Made by a program: the position numbers and the translations under genes. The notes below the pieces were generated by a model. That model was not told the origin of the DNA. It did no database searches and saw only the letters and a list, made by a program, of their open reading frames with translations. This document shows positions 1-12,725 of a stretch of DNA of 64,000 bases, piece by piece. The DNA comes from Nemophila menziesii (lineage: Eukaryota > Streptophyta > Magnoliopsida > Boraginales > Hydrophyllaceae), in the NCBI GenBank assembly GCA_029959085.1, contig JARWIR010000043.1:5208001-5272000 (forward strand), given 5' to 3'. Position 1 is the first letter of the stretch; the number at the start of each line of letters is the position of its first letter.

Positions 1-299
1 ATTATATTGTTATTTTATAATGTTCTATTCATAATCTAATTATCTAAAAGGATGAATATTATAATTTTATTAAGTAATGTATAAAAGCAATGTTAGTCTA
101 AAACTCAAAATAATGACTAGTATAATGGATTACAATATTCTTATAAGTCGGTGAAATTTGACAAAGTTATGACTTAAACTTAGTATATTAAATAAAAAAT
201 AAAAAATATAAGAATAAAAGAAAATCATAAAAAATAGTTATGAAATTTTATTAAATAGTTACGCAAAATATAAGATTTTCTATTTCAATTTTATTTAAG

Positions 300-425
300 T
301 AAAAATAATTTTATTTAAGTTAAAAAAATATAGCAATTGCTATGTTTCGAACTCACGGCCTTTATTTTAAATCTTAAAAACCAAGCATAACATCCACTAA
401 AGTATACCATCTTGTATGTACTATA
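300..425 (-). repeat. Possible tRNA-derived SINE remnant
   Basis: Read on the minus strand, this stretch holds a box-B-like GAGTTCGAAAC and, upstream of it, a box-A-like TAGTGGATG element, followed by an AT-rich tail. That spacing resembles a pol III SINE head. No target-site duplication was identified, so the assignment is tentative. A degenerate tRNA-like fragment is the alternative. Confidence 0.35.
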
Positions 426-2240
426 TAAAACAAGATTATATAATATAAACGTTTAAAGGGGTTAATTATTTTTAGGGCCAAAAGTGCACTTACATATCAT
501 AAAATTTACAGGTCAGTGGGGCTTGAGCCCCCCTGGCCTTAAGTAGGTCGCCCATGTTGAAGTTCTAATTGTTACTATTAAATTGAATAGCCGTTAGACT
601 TAGCCTAACACCTTTCAAAACAAAACATAATAATATTATTAGTAGTAGTAGGCAAAGCGCGTAGGTGGTAATCTATCTTTATCTTCAGCGTATTAATAAT
701 ATTAATAAATAAGATAAGGTGACATTACATACGAGAGAGAGAAATCTTGATATGCCCATCTTTAGCACAACTGATCACGTGTGAATGGGGCCCTGAGATA
801 GCGTCTTGTTCATAATCTCATGTTCAATCTCAGACCAGTGAAGTGACCATATGACCATATAGTATATGTATGACTTGCTGCATAAATTTGTTAGTTCAGT
901 AGTAACTCTAAATTCCCATGAATGGGTCCATGTTGTACTTGCGACATTGATGAGGAGGGGTCACTACCTCTGTTTCCATGGGTGGGTGTATTTATGTTCA
1001 TGAATAAGCACTATTCATTGTCACGCACCGCCAATGATCCAGTGTCCTCGCTTGTCGGATTGACTTGGACTAACCAATCCCCCTTTCTAAAAAAATATTT
1101 TTTAAAATGTAGTCACATAACGGTCCCTATACTTATATTATTTAACACTTCGAAGAATTTGGATTAAGTAGCTCGAATCAACATAATACCTGAGTTGATA
1201 GTTTAAGTAATTCGATTATGACACCTAACTAATACTATGATCATATTATGGACAAACAATTTTAAAAGTAACTCTCTTCCTGTGTAGTAGAAAGATACTC
1301 GAATTTGGGACACAAACCTACAAAATTGAAACTAATATCCAACAAAAAAATTCGACCTTTTATTTCCAATAACAATTAAAACTAATGTAATGATTCAAGT
1401 TCAAGAAGAACATTGGGAGTTGGAAAAAAAATCACTAGGCTCAGTTCTAATACCGTTCAAGAACCATATTTAGATGGATTCAACGATTGCTTTTATTGTT
1501 ACTTTATAAGATTTGAAATTTTAATAAAACGAACAAGTCTTTTTCGACTACTATGGAAAGACAAGTTCTTAAGAACTAGTGTTGATCCACAAAGGTTATA
1601 TAAAATGAGATATATACGTGCAAATATACACGATATTACAAGTAAAAAAGATACAATAAGACCGAATATTTGTTCACAATGATTGATTATTATATCAAGT
1701 GATTCGTTATGCTTATAATTGATAAGCCAAAATTGTGTCTTATACCTTCCTAGTCAGTGGCTTGATTCATAGTTTAGCCTGCTAATATGGCGTGCCCAAC
1801 CTCCATTAGGAAGAACCCGCCCATCCTAAAGAAGATAAAGAAACAACCACACTGACCAATTATAGTAGCCCCGCCAAACCTAAACCGACGCCTTTAACCA
1901 CACCGAGCTCATCGGGCGAGTGAATCTCATCCCACCAAACCAATCATAGGTAGACATTGCATATCACGATAAATACGATACCATAGAGATCTTCTCCATA
2001 TCATATCATCTCTATCATACTTAACCTAGAGATTCTTGGTCGAAGGCCTATCAGATAATTATCACTAACCCAAGCCAGTGTCCAAATATTTGATTGTAGT
2101 AATTTACAAGTAAAACACTATGCCTATCATTACATGTAGTAGGTTTACTAACATGAATCTCACATTCACTCTCTAAATCTCTATGTTTAATTCATACTAT
2201 TCACATGTGTCACCCCTATCTCGATTCCTACATCATTGAG
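426..2240. other. Intergenic DNA, no gene recognised
   Basis: AT-rich sequence with only short open frames (81 and 89 codons) that lack any recognisable motif or coding-like context. A GC-rich patch near 510-560 (GGGGCTTGAGCCCCCC) looks like a transposon subterminal palindrome, but no matching partner end was found. I see nothing else that can be assigned. Confidence 0.5.
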
Positions 2241-2245
2241 CCTTT

Positions 2246-3300
2246 TGATGTATTGCCTTTTATGATAGAATTATCGTATCACGAGACATCAATATGGATT
2301 TTAAGGACTTATTAGAGTAATTATTCCCTAGTATTTGACGTTTTACGATTTCTTGTCTAGTTTCAGATATTTATTTGTAGAGATTTTGTGTGCTATGTGT
2401 GTTAAGTGGGCATTTCTTAGGTACTTATATGATAAGAGACCATGAGACGGTTATAAGAAGTTAAGAAATGAAGGAAAATCCCAAAGTCATGGCGTTAGAG
2501 GACTATTCGACCACTTTTGGAAAACTAGAGCGTTTACAAGTAGAACTTGAAATTGACTTATTTGAGTTATCATGCACAATCGTTTAGGATTGTGGAAGAG
2601 CCCTTGTATTTCATGGTAGAAATTGAAGTTAGGGGCGTGTATTAACTAATGGATCATGATTTGGATATGAAAATAAAGAATGACCGAATTAGCCGCTTCT
2701 ATGGTTCAAAATAGTCTACATTCTCTTAATACATTTTTGGGTTGTCTTGGACCACTTAAATGGGTTCCACACTTTCAAAAATGTTTTGGAAAAACTATAT
2801 ATATATATTAGATTTTGAAGATCAAAATAGGGGTGGCATAATTTTGGAACGCTTAGGAGAAGCCATTAAACCCTCTCACATACCATTCCAAACCTATCGT
2901 TCATCATCTTTCAACAATCATTACTGTAATATTATTCTATTTCTTATTCTGAACATGAAAATTACACTTTTATTGTTTGTTTCCAATTATTTCTTTATGA
3001 ACTAAACTACTTGTAGCTTGATAATCGCAATTTGAATCAACCCTAGTTTTTGTTTATGACATTTATTGCATTTTGTGATTAATCTATTGAAATGAATTTT
3101 TTATTTATGTTTTTGGTATATATTTGATTGTTGAATTTAACCCCTTCTCTGGCTAAGTAGGGGTTGAACTTAGTAATTTGGACTTTCACCCGGGAGGGAT
3201 GGTTCAGTTACGAAAAATAATATATAAGCATCTGGTGTGTGGTAGTGGTCACAATTTTACTTATGCAAATGATAGACAAAAAATCCATCCAGGTGATCAT
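2246..3300 (+). mobile_element. Degenerate LTR copy, palindrome family
   Basis: A decayed copy of the LTR family described at 49499-51062. It opens with a degenerate TGATGT...GAGACATCA pair near 2246-2292 and carries the same order of landmarks as better copies. These include a bare leader region and a late block near 3190 (CACCCGGGAGGGATGGTTCAG) like that seen near 4700. There is no coding capacity. Boundaries are approximate and no target duplication is visible. Confidence 0.4.
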
Positions 3301-3720
3301 TCCTAATCATTCCTGACTAAGCCATATTAGTCCACTCAAGCCATTTTCTCACGCCAGTAGGCAAATCTGAGACCGACAACCCCATATTAATTTATTTGGT
3401 AGAAAATTATTCTATCAGGATGATTCCATATGCAGGAACCATATAGGTTATCACCCAAACTCACTGAGAAATACCACGATGGAACATACCTAAGCTCGCC
3501 AAGGCAAAAAGAGGATGCAGCACCAAAGAGGGTGTTGGTCGATATTTCTATATAATCATGTTATGGAAATTCAAAGCACCATCAACTGCAACAACTGAAC
3601 TTAGTATGGACCTTACTTGGCTTGATCACTAAAAATTCACTTAAAATTACAATACAATCCCTAGAAATTGAGCAAAAAACTTGTTATGACCACGAGAATC
3701 ATATAAAATGACATGGATAT

Positions 3721-4835
3721 TGATGTCTTTCTTTTTGTTATAAATAAATGCCCTTAGGAGACATCATTTTAGGTAGAAATGGACTTAGTTATTAGGTTTA
3801 TAATCATATCGCTATATCACACTTTCTTCCTTCAGATTTGTACTATTGTTACTTTTAGAGTTTTTGTGCGTCAATTTGCTTGTTAAGTGTGAAGTTCTTA
3901 GATACATGGATGCTAGAAGGAATTAAGATAAAGATAATAAGTGAATAATAAATTCTAAGAGCAAAAGGAAGTGTCAAAAGAGAGAAAGATATCACTTTAG
4001 TAAAGGAGGAGGCATTCAAAACTGGAAAGTCATCACTTCTAGGTCTTTCCGATCTCAAAATATGCAGATTCAGACCTAGCGGTTCAGATGAAAAAGGTGT
4101 ACCTATGAGTTAGCGAAATCTGAGAAGTGAAATCAGGTGATTTGGACCTACGGTGTGAAAGTTACATCTGTTTTACTAATGTGTGCCCAGCAGTTGCGGG
4201 AATGGTAAATTGGATTTGGGCCCTAATTCATTTAGTTAAGTTAATTAAGGGTCCAATCCATTTTTAAGACCTATATAACACTTCCTAAGCCTAAAAAATC
4301 AGTACGCTTCATTATTTTCCAAATTTTAGAAGACAGAGCAGAGGCAAGAGTAGAAGTTGGAGAAGCTCCTTTCTCCAACCAACAGCTAAAGTCATTCCTA
4401 TGTTTAGGTTCTTATCTTAATTCTGTTATTAGGAACATGTATAATTCTGATTTCTTTTCTGTTCTTATTATTATAAGTTAAATAATAAAATACTTGAGAA
4501 TCGCGATATGGGTTGAACCCTATTTTATCTAATTAATATTTCAAATTTGGGATTTTCCAATTTAAATTAAATTGGATCTTATATTTGTGTATTTCTACAT
4601 TGCCTTATGTTTCGATCTTATTTACTATTTTTAATTAAGCCGCGAATTAGAAGTAGGTTTTAGTAATTAGGCTATTCACTAGTGAGGTGATCATCTGGAA
4701 GAGGGGGGGAGGGGGGGGGGGGGGGGGTGGGGGTGGTTCAATTACAGAATTAGGTAATAGACATGTGGTATTCATCATTGATCCTGACAGGTTTGACTAA
4801 TTACGTAACCAATTGGCTAATTCTAACTAGGTGTG
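3721..4835 (+). mobile_element. Truncated LTR, palindrome family
   Basis: Starts with TGATGTCTTTC and, about 35 bases later, GGAGACATCA, the paired arms that mark the 5' end of this LTR family. The body follows the order seen in the complete copy at 29639-31171. A TATA-like TATATAACAC occurs near 4271, the probable promoter/R boundary. Homology fades near 4835, before the expected LTR 3' end, so this copy is truncated. It contains a long guanine run at about 4706-4735. Confidence 0.6.
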
Positions 4836-5490
4836 TAAAGGATGAGAGAAGAACATTTTGAGGTTTTAATCCTATTCTAACCAGGTAATTTGTTTGGACT
4901 TTAAAATAGAAACTAATATAGACATAGGCGTTAGATTATAATTGCCCCTAAATTTAATGATATTGCGACATATAACACGTGACAATTGGTCTTGTAATGA
5001 AAAATTAGGTTATATGTCGATCTGCCGTCAACTTCATCTACCAAGGATGAGTCATGATCATGAGTGGTTCTTATGCATTTAGTAGTCAAGTGTTAGCTCC
5101 CACGAGATATCAATAAATTCCAGAACCCATAGGCCATATCATTAATTAATCTCCACAATAAATAAGCAAATTGAGTATAATTACTTTATAAAATTGTCCC
5201 AACAATTCTCTACCTTAACCCAACTTTAACATAATTTACCTGCATGCATGCATGCACATGTTTGCCATTAAGATACATGATTTGATTGAGACTTCAAAAA
5301 TAACACTCCTTTTATGGATGAGAGTCAATATGATTAAAAATCTCGAAGTATCTAGATTTTGATGATAATCTTAGGTAAGTTTAGACGTTTTTTTCCTAAC
5401 GTGGTTTAATTGTATTCATATAAAAATTATAGTTAACCGATTTTTTCCTAAAAGAAACAAAATCTGGTTCTATGTAAACATTAAAAAAAA
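4836..5490. other. Intergenic DNA, no gene recognised
   Basis: No open frame of note. A short GCAT microsatellite lies near 5224-5238. The rest is unassigned AT-rich DNA. Confidence 0.5.
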
Positions 5491-6115
5491 TTAAGTAATA
5501 TTAAATATCATCTCAAATCATATTACATATTTATTATTTTTAAATAAATTTTAAATAGATTATAGATAAATTTTAAATAGATTAATCATATGATTTCTCT
5601 TTCCTTATTTATTGTCTTTTCTTTCTTTCATGATTAGTCTATATAAGAGGCGATAAATAAATGACGTGATTTACGGTAATATTCCGTATTACTCTAAAAA
5701 TAACTAAAAAGAGTAATGCTGGATATCACTCCAAATCATATCACCTTTTTATAGCCTCATATATAAACCAATCATAAAAGAAAAAAAAAATCAAGAAAAA
5801 AATCATATAATTAGTCAATATAATATGATATATTTCGATTATCTTTTATTCAATTTTATATAACTCAAATTTTTTATATTTATTTTTTATTTAAATAATT
5901 AATTTAGATTAATATAATGGAATGAGTTGACTTTATAAAATAATATGATTACGGCTAAACCATCCAAATATTAAAAAACAAATGAGCATATTTAAAATAA
6001 ATAATAGTGTATCATTTTAAAAGTATTTTTAAAATATCATCTATAATATAAATTTAAAATAGTTTATATATGTTATTTTTTTCTTTCTAAATGTGGATGA
6101 TATCTAACATTACTT
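5490..6115. mobile_element. Two adjacent MITE-like elements
   Basis: Two neighbouring segments (about 5490-5698 and 5715-6115) are each bounded by inverted copies of a GAGTAAT..NGATATCA-like end. For example, GAGTAATGCTGGATATCA at 5717 pairs with TGATATCTAACATTAC near 6090-6112. Both are non-coding and very AT-rich. The ends resemble those of the Mutator-like MITE at 20494-20684. No perfect target duplications were found, so boundaries are approximate. Confidence 0.45.
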
Positions 6116-6127
6116 TTAAAAGTATAA

Positions 6128-7474
6128 GGAGTGTATTCAATTGGAAGTCTGTTGGATTTTTTGGATTTTAAAAGTTTAGAGATATTCAATCAAAGATTTT
6201 AAAAATTCTATTAAAATCTAGAGATATTCAATTAATATTTTAAAAACTATTTAAAATCTAGATGTATTCAACCAATATATTTTAAAATCTATTAAAATTT
6301 TGAGGTATTTAAAAATTATTAAATTTACTAAGTCAAGGTTTAATTATAAATAAAAATCTTTTTTACAAATCTTTTCTCTAGAAACAGAAATTTTATAAAA
6401 TTTAAGCAAAACAATAATTGAAATAAAAAAATTTATAAGCTATTTTATAATTATTATAATATCTAATTGTTATATTTTTTTTATACAAATTGAAATTAGT
6501 TTAGTTAAAATACATATTAACCATTTTATTCACTAATTTTTTTTTGGTTTGAAGATAAATGTGAAGGGATTTTTTTTCTTTTTATGCTTTGTTCCAATGC
6601 GAAGGTGAAGAGGTGGGTTTTAGGTTTTATCAGGTTTCATTGTAATTAATCGAACAATAAAAAAATATTTATCATTGTTTACTTTTTCTTTTCTTGGTTT
6701 TGTTCTGAATTTTTTCAAAGGAGGGATTTTTTTTTTAGGCAGACAGTATGAAAGGATTAGTTTTTGTTTTTTCTTTTCTTCAATAGTGTATGAAGAGAGG
6801 GGTTTTAGGTTGTTTTATCATGTTTTATTATATTCTTTTTCCAAACATAAAAAAAATATTTAATTTTTTTTTTTCGTTTACTTTTTCTTTTCTTTTTTTG
6901 TTCTAAAATTTTTCAAAGTTTCTGGATGTATACTTTTATTATCTTAAAATTCATTACTTATTCAATATTTAGAAGATAATATCAAAATTACAAATCAGAA
7001 ATAAAAATCAGATCGGTCATTATGGTGGAGGCTATTTCTCGTTACCGTTAGGCCACCATGGTGGAGGAATACCTTTTTTTTAATTAAAATGTATATATGA
7101 ATGTATATTAGAAGAAGATCAAAATCTATTAAAATCTATTGAAATCTTTAAATAAGAATCCGGTAGATTCTATATAGAATTAAAAAAATCTTATAAACTC
7201 TATATAGAATTAAAAAAAATCTGTAGATCCCTCCCTAACGGGTGTAAAGTGAGAGGTACAAGGCTCGAACCTCTCCCTGAACATGGGTAACCTAGTTCTG
7301 ATTTACCATGAGAATATATATGGGGAGACATGTATATCTCCGTGGGATTAGTCGGGTGCGCGCAAGCTAGCCCGGAACCCATGTAACCAAAAAAAAAAAA
7401 ATCTGTAGAGTTTGCAAAGTCTATGGATTTTTAAAATGTAAAAAAATTCCATCGAACTCCTAATTGAATACACC
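6128..7474. mobile_element. Non-autonomous DNA transposon, GTGTATTCAATT ends
   Basis: The left end GGAGTGTATTCAATT and the right end AATTGAATACACC form terminal inverted repeats whose similarity continues inward for roughly 50 bases. The interior is AT-rich with several short direct repeats of an ATCTATTAAAATCT type and no transposase frame. A SINE has inserted near the right end (7228-7400). The TIR sequence resembles PIF/Harbinger or hAT-type MITEs, but no clean target duplication was seen, so the superfamily is uncertain. Confidence 0.55.
7228..7398 (+). mobile_element. Au-type SINE
   Basis: A tRNA-derived SINE. It has a box-B-like GGCTCGAACC near 7262 and the conserved body GTGGGATTAGTCGGGTGCGC at about 7343-7362 followed by GCAAGCTAGCCCGG, typical of plant Au SINEs, and it ends in an A run. 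A direct repeat of the form A(n)TCTGTAGA flanks it (ending 7227 and again at about 7406), which fits a LINE-mediated target-site duplication. Confidence 0.75.
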
Positions 7475-7859
7475 ATCTAAATATTTTTATAATAACTTGA
7501 TTGTCTAGGTGGTCCTACGTTGTACCAAACGGTCATCCAGATTTATAAAAACGTCTTAGGTGTACGCCTAGTAAGAGCTTATTTCAATCTTTAAATGGTC
7601 AACGACTTTTTAACGCCTACGTGGTGATTAGAAAAACTAACACGGAGATTTTCAGAAACTGACTAAAAGTAATTTGGTTTATAATTTAGAGAAATACACT
7701 TGTCACACAGAACGAGGGCGTGGATTTGGGAGGAGGTGAGGCGACAACAAAAATTCTCCCAACTACGGTTAGAGAAAAAAATTAGAAAAAATTCATTACT
7801 CCCGGAGTAATATTAGCTCCGAGCCTAAATTATTTCCTTTCCTAAATTAATTACAATTT

Positions 7860-8450
7860 TTTTATTTTCTATAATGTTCTAAAACAAGGCCGCCTAAGTG
7901 ACTAGGCGCTCCGCCTAGGCGTTCTAAAGTGCGATCCACCTAGAATTTCTTTCGAAGGTTCGTCTACGCATAATCTAACGAATAAACTACTCGATCAGAT
8001 TAATGAGTTGCCGAACCCGAATACAACCTAACATGCTAGCCCATAAATAACCAATTCAAACTAATCCAACCCAACACATAAGCAAAATATAAAGACAAAC
8101 CTACTTAGGTTAGAGTTTGAACGCGCGAGTAAAAGAAGAAAGGTAGGATTTTTTCATATTTCAAGTCTAGATTTCTTAAATCAGTCTTCTTTTAGATTAA
8201 TAATAATGAATTATTATTATTTTATAGTAAAATATATGTTATTTATGTTAAATTGATTTATTTTAAGTATATTAGGGTGTAAATATTATTCAAATCAATA
8301 TATTAGTAATATATGTTTAATATAAAATAGTATAAGAACCGCCTAGGCAAAAACCGCCTAAATTCCGATTAATAGGCCGCCTAGCCATCGAGGCGCTCGA
8401 AGGTGGTCGACCGCCCTAGTACCGCCTAGCGTCTTTTAAAACCATAATTT
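7860..8450. repeat. GCCTAGGCG-rich inverted repeat element
   Basis: Both ends carry clusters of GCCTAGGCG/CGCCTAG motifs in opposite orientation (7885-7930 and 8335-8440), flanking a non-coding AT-rich core. The termini near TTCTAAAACAAGGCCGCC and TTTTAAAACC suggest a non-autonomous DNA transposon. A very decayed relative appears at 58370-58475. No target duplication was resolved. Confidence 0.45.
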
Positions 8451-8665
8451 TTTCTTAATAGTTTAATCTTAAATTTTTTGGACCTAACTCTAAACTTACT
8501 GATTATTTTAAATTTTGATCTATAAAAGAGATTTTTGTAAACCCATCCAGTACAATACCCAATTACTATTTTGTTCTAATAGTACAACGCTCAATTTTTA
8601 TTTTTATTTGTCAATTACAACACTCAATTAAAAGTTGAAGTGATTCTATGATCTATTAAAGACCG

Positions 8666-8691
8666 TATATATATATATATATATATATATA
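8666..8691. repeat. (TA)n microsatellite
   Basis: A short uninterrupted TA dinucleotide run immediately before the hAT-like MITE. Confidence 0.85.
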
Positions 8692-8699
8692 CTAGCATA

Positions 8700-9096
8700 T
8701 AGGGCTGTAAACGAACTGAGTCGAGCCGAATACTAGATGTGCAAGCTTGTTTGATAAGATTTACGAGTCGAGCTCAAATTTTAACGAGTCGAGCCGAACT
8801 CAAATTTTAAAGCTTGTTAACAATCGAACGAGCTTTTTTCGAGCCGATCTCGAGTTATTAACGAATATTTTGTTTTTTTATAGGTTTAACAATATATTTA
8901 TTGATAACTAAACCATTAATTTACAAATTATAAATTTTTAACGAGTTAACGAACGAGCTCGAACGAACACGTTTTTTTAACGAACGAGTTCGAACGAACT
9001 TTATTTTTCGTTTATATAAACGAACGAGTTCGAACGAGCTTTTTACCGAGCCGAGATCGAACGGCTTGCGAGCGGCTTGGTTCGTTTACAGCCCTA
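8700..9096. mobile_element. hAT-like MITE with 8-bp TSD
   Basis: A 397-bp element with terminal inverted repeats TAGGGCTGTAAACGA / TCGTTTACAGCCCTA (one mismatch at most). It is flanked by a perfect 8-bp duplication CTAGCATA (8692-8699 and 9097-9104), the hallmark of hAT transposition. The interior is rich in CGAGC/GAACGAG motifs and has no coding capacity. The target duplication is intact, so the insertion is probably young relative to its surroundings. Confidence 0.85.
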
Positions 9097-9589
9097 CTAG
9101 CATACTAGCCATAAAAGAGGACGAGATATATGAAGTATTTCATATTATAATTTGCGGTTGTTATGCATGGCAAATGAAGGAACGAAGGTGGTCATCTTAT
9201 AGGTCATGTTATATAAAAAAAGGTCATGTTACATTCAAGTATATTAAGGGTCTATTTTCAACCAAACAATAAAATAAAAATATTAAGGGTCGATTTGTAT
9301 CATTTTTTATCTAACGATGCCAAACTAGTTACACATCGATATTTTATTTGTACATACTTATGGGATCAAACTCTTTTAGAATTATATATCTCCCTTTCTT
9401 CGTTGTTATTAGATGATGGAAAAGTTGTTCCAACCACTACTTTTTGATTACTAGACAGCTTTTGACAAAAAAAAAAAAGATTACTAGACAACTTGATGAA
9501 TCCTTTTAACTTCCAATTATTAAATATATGTTTGGTTCATGTATTAATCCAATCTTTGAAAAAAAGTACTAATCCAATTTGCTATTTAA

Positions 9590-11755
9590 ATCTTTTTGGT
9601 GGAAAAAGAAAATTTTATTGAACCATAAACAGATAAATATATTACATTTTTCTTTGGTTAGGTAAACAGTTATATTAAAAGTAAAATAACTGTATAATAT
9701 ACAAAGTGTTACCTATTTAAGCCTAAAAACTAAAGGTAGCAATAAAAAAAGCAAAGAGACTATCTCTACTATTACATGATAATCTTCTACAATCATCCAA
9801 GAAGGAATGACGAGCGAATAAGAAAAATAATATGGAATAAGTACACCACCTAACCTCTTTGATAACCGTTTTCTTAAAGTTGGATCGCCTTTCATGGCAA
9901 GGTGATTTCTTACCTTCCAAATACAATAGATGGTGGCTCCAAAATCTATCTTCTAAACGTTTCTTTTCCAATTTTTCTCTAGTTTTGAGTTTCTTAAACC
10001 ATTTTAAAGCACTAAAGAGAGTATTCATCTCCTTCTCAATACCCAACTATTTCTTTATCTCATCCTATATATCTTTTGGATAAGTACCATCAAAATAAAT
10101 GTATTTATTTGACTCAAAGTTTTTACCACAGAAGACACAAAGTGGATCTAACTCCAAATAAGTCATTCGATCTTTTGTTTTATGTCACTCTATTAATGTC
10201 ATCCAAACAACAATGATATGTTTAGGAGTGACACAAGAGTCATAAATAATATTAGCCCAAGACCTCATGAAAGATCTTCGTCTAAACAAATCATAAGATT
10301 TTCTATATAAAACGTAATTTTTCACTAGATACTCATAATTTGTCGGATTCTCATTTGCCAAAGAGAACCACCTAGCCAAAATTCACTTTCTACTATCAAT
10401 ACCAACCGACCTTCGAATCACCTCCTTAAACTCCCAAAGATTTTTCAAGAAAGGAGAAATTAACCTCCTTGGATTCCACTCCCAAATGCTAACATTTTGA
10501 AAATATTACACATGAATTCATTTAATCCAAAAGAGCCCTTTTTGGTAACAATATTCCAAAGCATTTTTAATAATAATGCTTTGTTCCAAGCATCCAACTC
10601 TTTTAACCCAAGAACACCTCCTTTTTAGGAACACAAATATATAACATGTGGTGGCGTCTCATCGCAATAAATATTACGGAGAATGCTAATAACACGATCA
10701 CGGACACCTGCTGAAACCAGAACTATAGTAAACCAAAAGAAATTGACGCCTTGGAGAACCGATCGAATAAATTCTAATCTTCCCACAAAAGATAGAGAAG
10801 AAGTGTTCCAAGATCTCACATACCCCTCCAATTTATTAAAAAGAGGTTTGTAATTCCTTTAAAGTAAAACAGAAGAACCAAGAGGTACTCCTAAATATGG
10901 AAAAGACATCTCACTTTTTAAATGTGTAGTTCCCAAGATGTTCCTAAGATCAACATTATTGATCCCCACATAATATGTATCAGACTTATTTACATTCAAA
11001 TGGAGACCCGAACCATAACCAAACCTTGTAAAGCTATCCATAAGATTTTTAACTGATACTTAATCCCCTTTAGATAGGAGCATTAAATCGTTAGCAAAAG
11101 GAAGATGGGTAATTTTTCATTTTTACACTTCTGATGATACTATAAAACAAGATCCGTATTTTTCTATAAGAGCCTAGAAAGATATTCAAGACAAATAATA
11201 AAGAGATATCGAGGGATATGATTACGTTGCCTAAGGAATTTCACACCCTTGAAGAAACCATGAACTTCGCCATAATAGCCACCAAATAGAAAGGAGTAGT
11301 GACACAAACCATAATCCAATCAACAACCTTCTTCGGGAAATTAAACCCCTTAATAATCTCATAGCAAATCCCAAGAAATAGAATCATACGCTTTACGCAA
11401 GTTGATATTAACAGTACATCTCGAAGAACTACTATTATTATAACCCCTCAATAAATTCTTGCATAAGGTGTATTTTTTCAACCATCAATATTCTAGGAAC
11501 AAAAGCATTTTGGGCCTTTTCCACAAGATCCTCAAGTACCGGTTTTATCCGATCTACGATTATCATTGTGATCACCTTATAAATCGCGTTACAACAAGAG
11601 ATAGGACAACAAGCATCAACACTAGTAGGATCATCATTCTTCAGAATCACAACAATAATAGAGTAGTGTTGAGTTGTTTAAGAACAAATTGGAAATGAAA
11701 AATTCACGTACCGCTTGAACAACTTCTTCCCCAATAAGGTCCCACGATCGCTTGA
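9590..11755 (-). mobile_element. LINE remnant, reverse transcriptase to 3' end
   Basis: On the minus strand the conceptual translations give a non-LTR (L1-like) reverse transcriptase in pieces. The RT fingers motif with ISCCNAIYK and AQNAFVP lies near 11440-11650. The late palm segment with SFPYLGVPLG is near 10860-10930. The thumb segment with LSFVGRLEFIRSVLQG is near 10740-10830, and a C-terminal connection/zinc-binding region follows to about 9700. Multiple stops and frameshifts make it inactive. The 5' end is cut at 11755 by the fused LTR element; the 3' UTR probably ends near 9590. The endonuclease domain is absent from this location. Confidence 0.8.
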
Positions 11756-12472
11756 TGGTGTCGCCTAGGGAGTGATAAAAATAAGATAAAATTAAGTCTA
11801 GAAAACTATGCACTCTCACCCTAGACAGGCACGGTACTACAAATATTACAGGACGTATGCAAGTTTTAGTTGATAAGTTGAGTTCGTTCTCAGGGACTTA
11901 GTGTGCTAGTTCGAATGGGTAGCAATAACGAGTAAGGAGTAAATAATTAAAAGATAGAAAATTAAAGGAATAGAATTCGAATTTAACTAATTTAAACTAG
12001 GAAAATAAAGACAATAAAATAAATACGAAGAATATGAGATGAGAAATATAGCTTAGGTTTTGCTAGTATGCACTAATCCTTCTAATTCTTTCTATTAGAT
12101 CTAGTTAATAAGGGAGAATATTAGCTCTTGTATATTTAGTCAGGATTCTAAATTCCCATTCCTTAGACCTTGAGAGCGACTAAGGGGGCTACGGACACAC
12201 CACGAAGCTGGTTCAAATAGGGTTATCCTACGTCACTAGGGCCCTAAGCAATCAATTTCCATACATGGTGATTGTCTTTTAATTATTTACTTCTCACTCG
12301 TTTTTGCTTCCCATTCGACTAGCGCACTAAGTCCTTGAGAACGAACTCAGCTTATTAACTAAAACTTGCATACGTCATGTAATACTTACAGTACTGTGCC
12401 TGTCTAGGGTGAGAGTGCGTAGTTTTCTTGACTTATATTTATCTTATTTTTATCACACCCTAGGCGACACCA
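11756..12472. mobile_element. Head-to-head fused LTR foldback
   Basis: The segment begins TGGTGTCGCC and ends GGCGACACCA, which are both the 3' end of the same LTR in opposite orientation. From 11756 to about 12270 the sequence is the LTR in reverse. From about 12270 to 12472 it is the LTR 3' part in forward orientation. The terminal 205 bp or so are therefore present twice as inverted arms (11756-11960 and 12268-12472). The left flank is LINE sequence, the right flank is a gypsy integrase fragment, and the 5-bp flanks (CTTGA, GCATG) do not match. This fits recombination between two LTR insertions and not one insertion. Confidence 0.8.
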
Positions 12473-12725
12473 GCATGATAAACGGATTCGTCCAAAGAGA
12501 TTCGAGAGAGGACAAAAGGTAAGCTTAAGTCCCGTTGGGGAGGACCTTATATTGTTACGAAAGTCACACCTCATGGAGTGATCGAAATTGAACATCCAAC
12601 CGAGCAAAGGACATTCATGGTGAATGGTCAGCGCTTGAAGATATACCATGATAGTGAAGACTTTGGACGAGAGGAGACAATCCATCTCGAAAAACACGCT
12701 TAACCAGAGGTACAACCCATATAAG
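12473..12725 (+). pseudogene. Ty3/gypsy integrase C-terminal fragment
   Basis: The plus-strand translation contains KLKSRWGGPYIVTKV and, further on, FMVNGQRLKIYHD. These are the conserved C-terminal segment of Ty3/gypsy (Athila/Tat-type) integrase, which ends a plant polyprotein. A frameshift separates an upstream piece (DKRIRP) from this core, and part of the usual sequence before the GKLKSRW motif is missing. The reading frame stops at about 12703. No other polyprotein domain is adjacent, so it is an orphan fragment left by LTR insertion and rearrangement. Confidence 0.8.
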
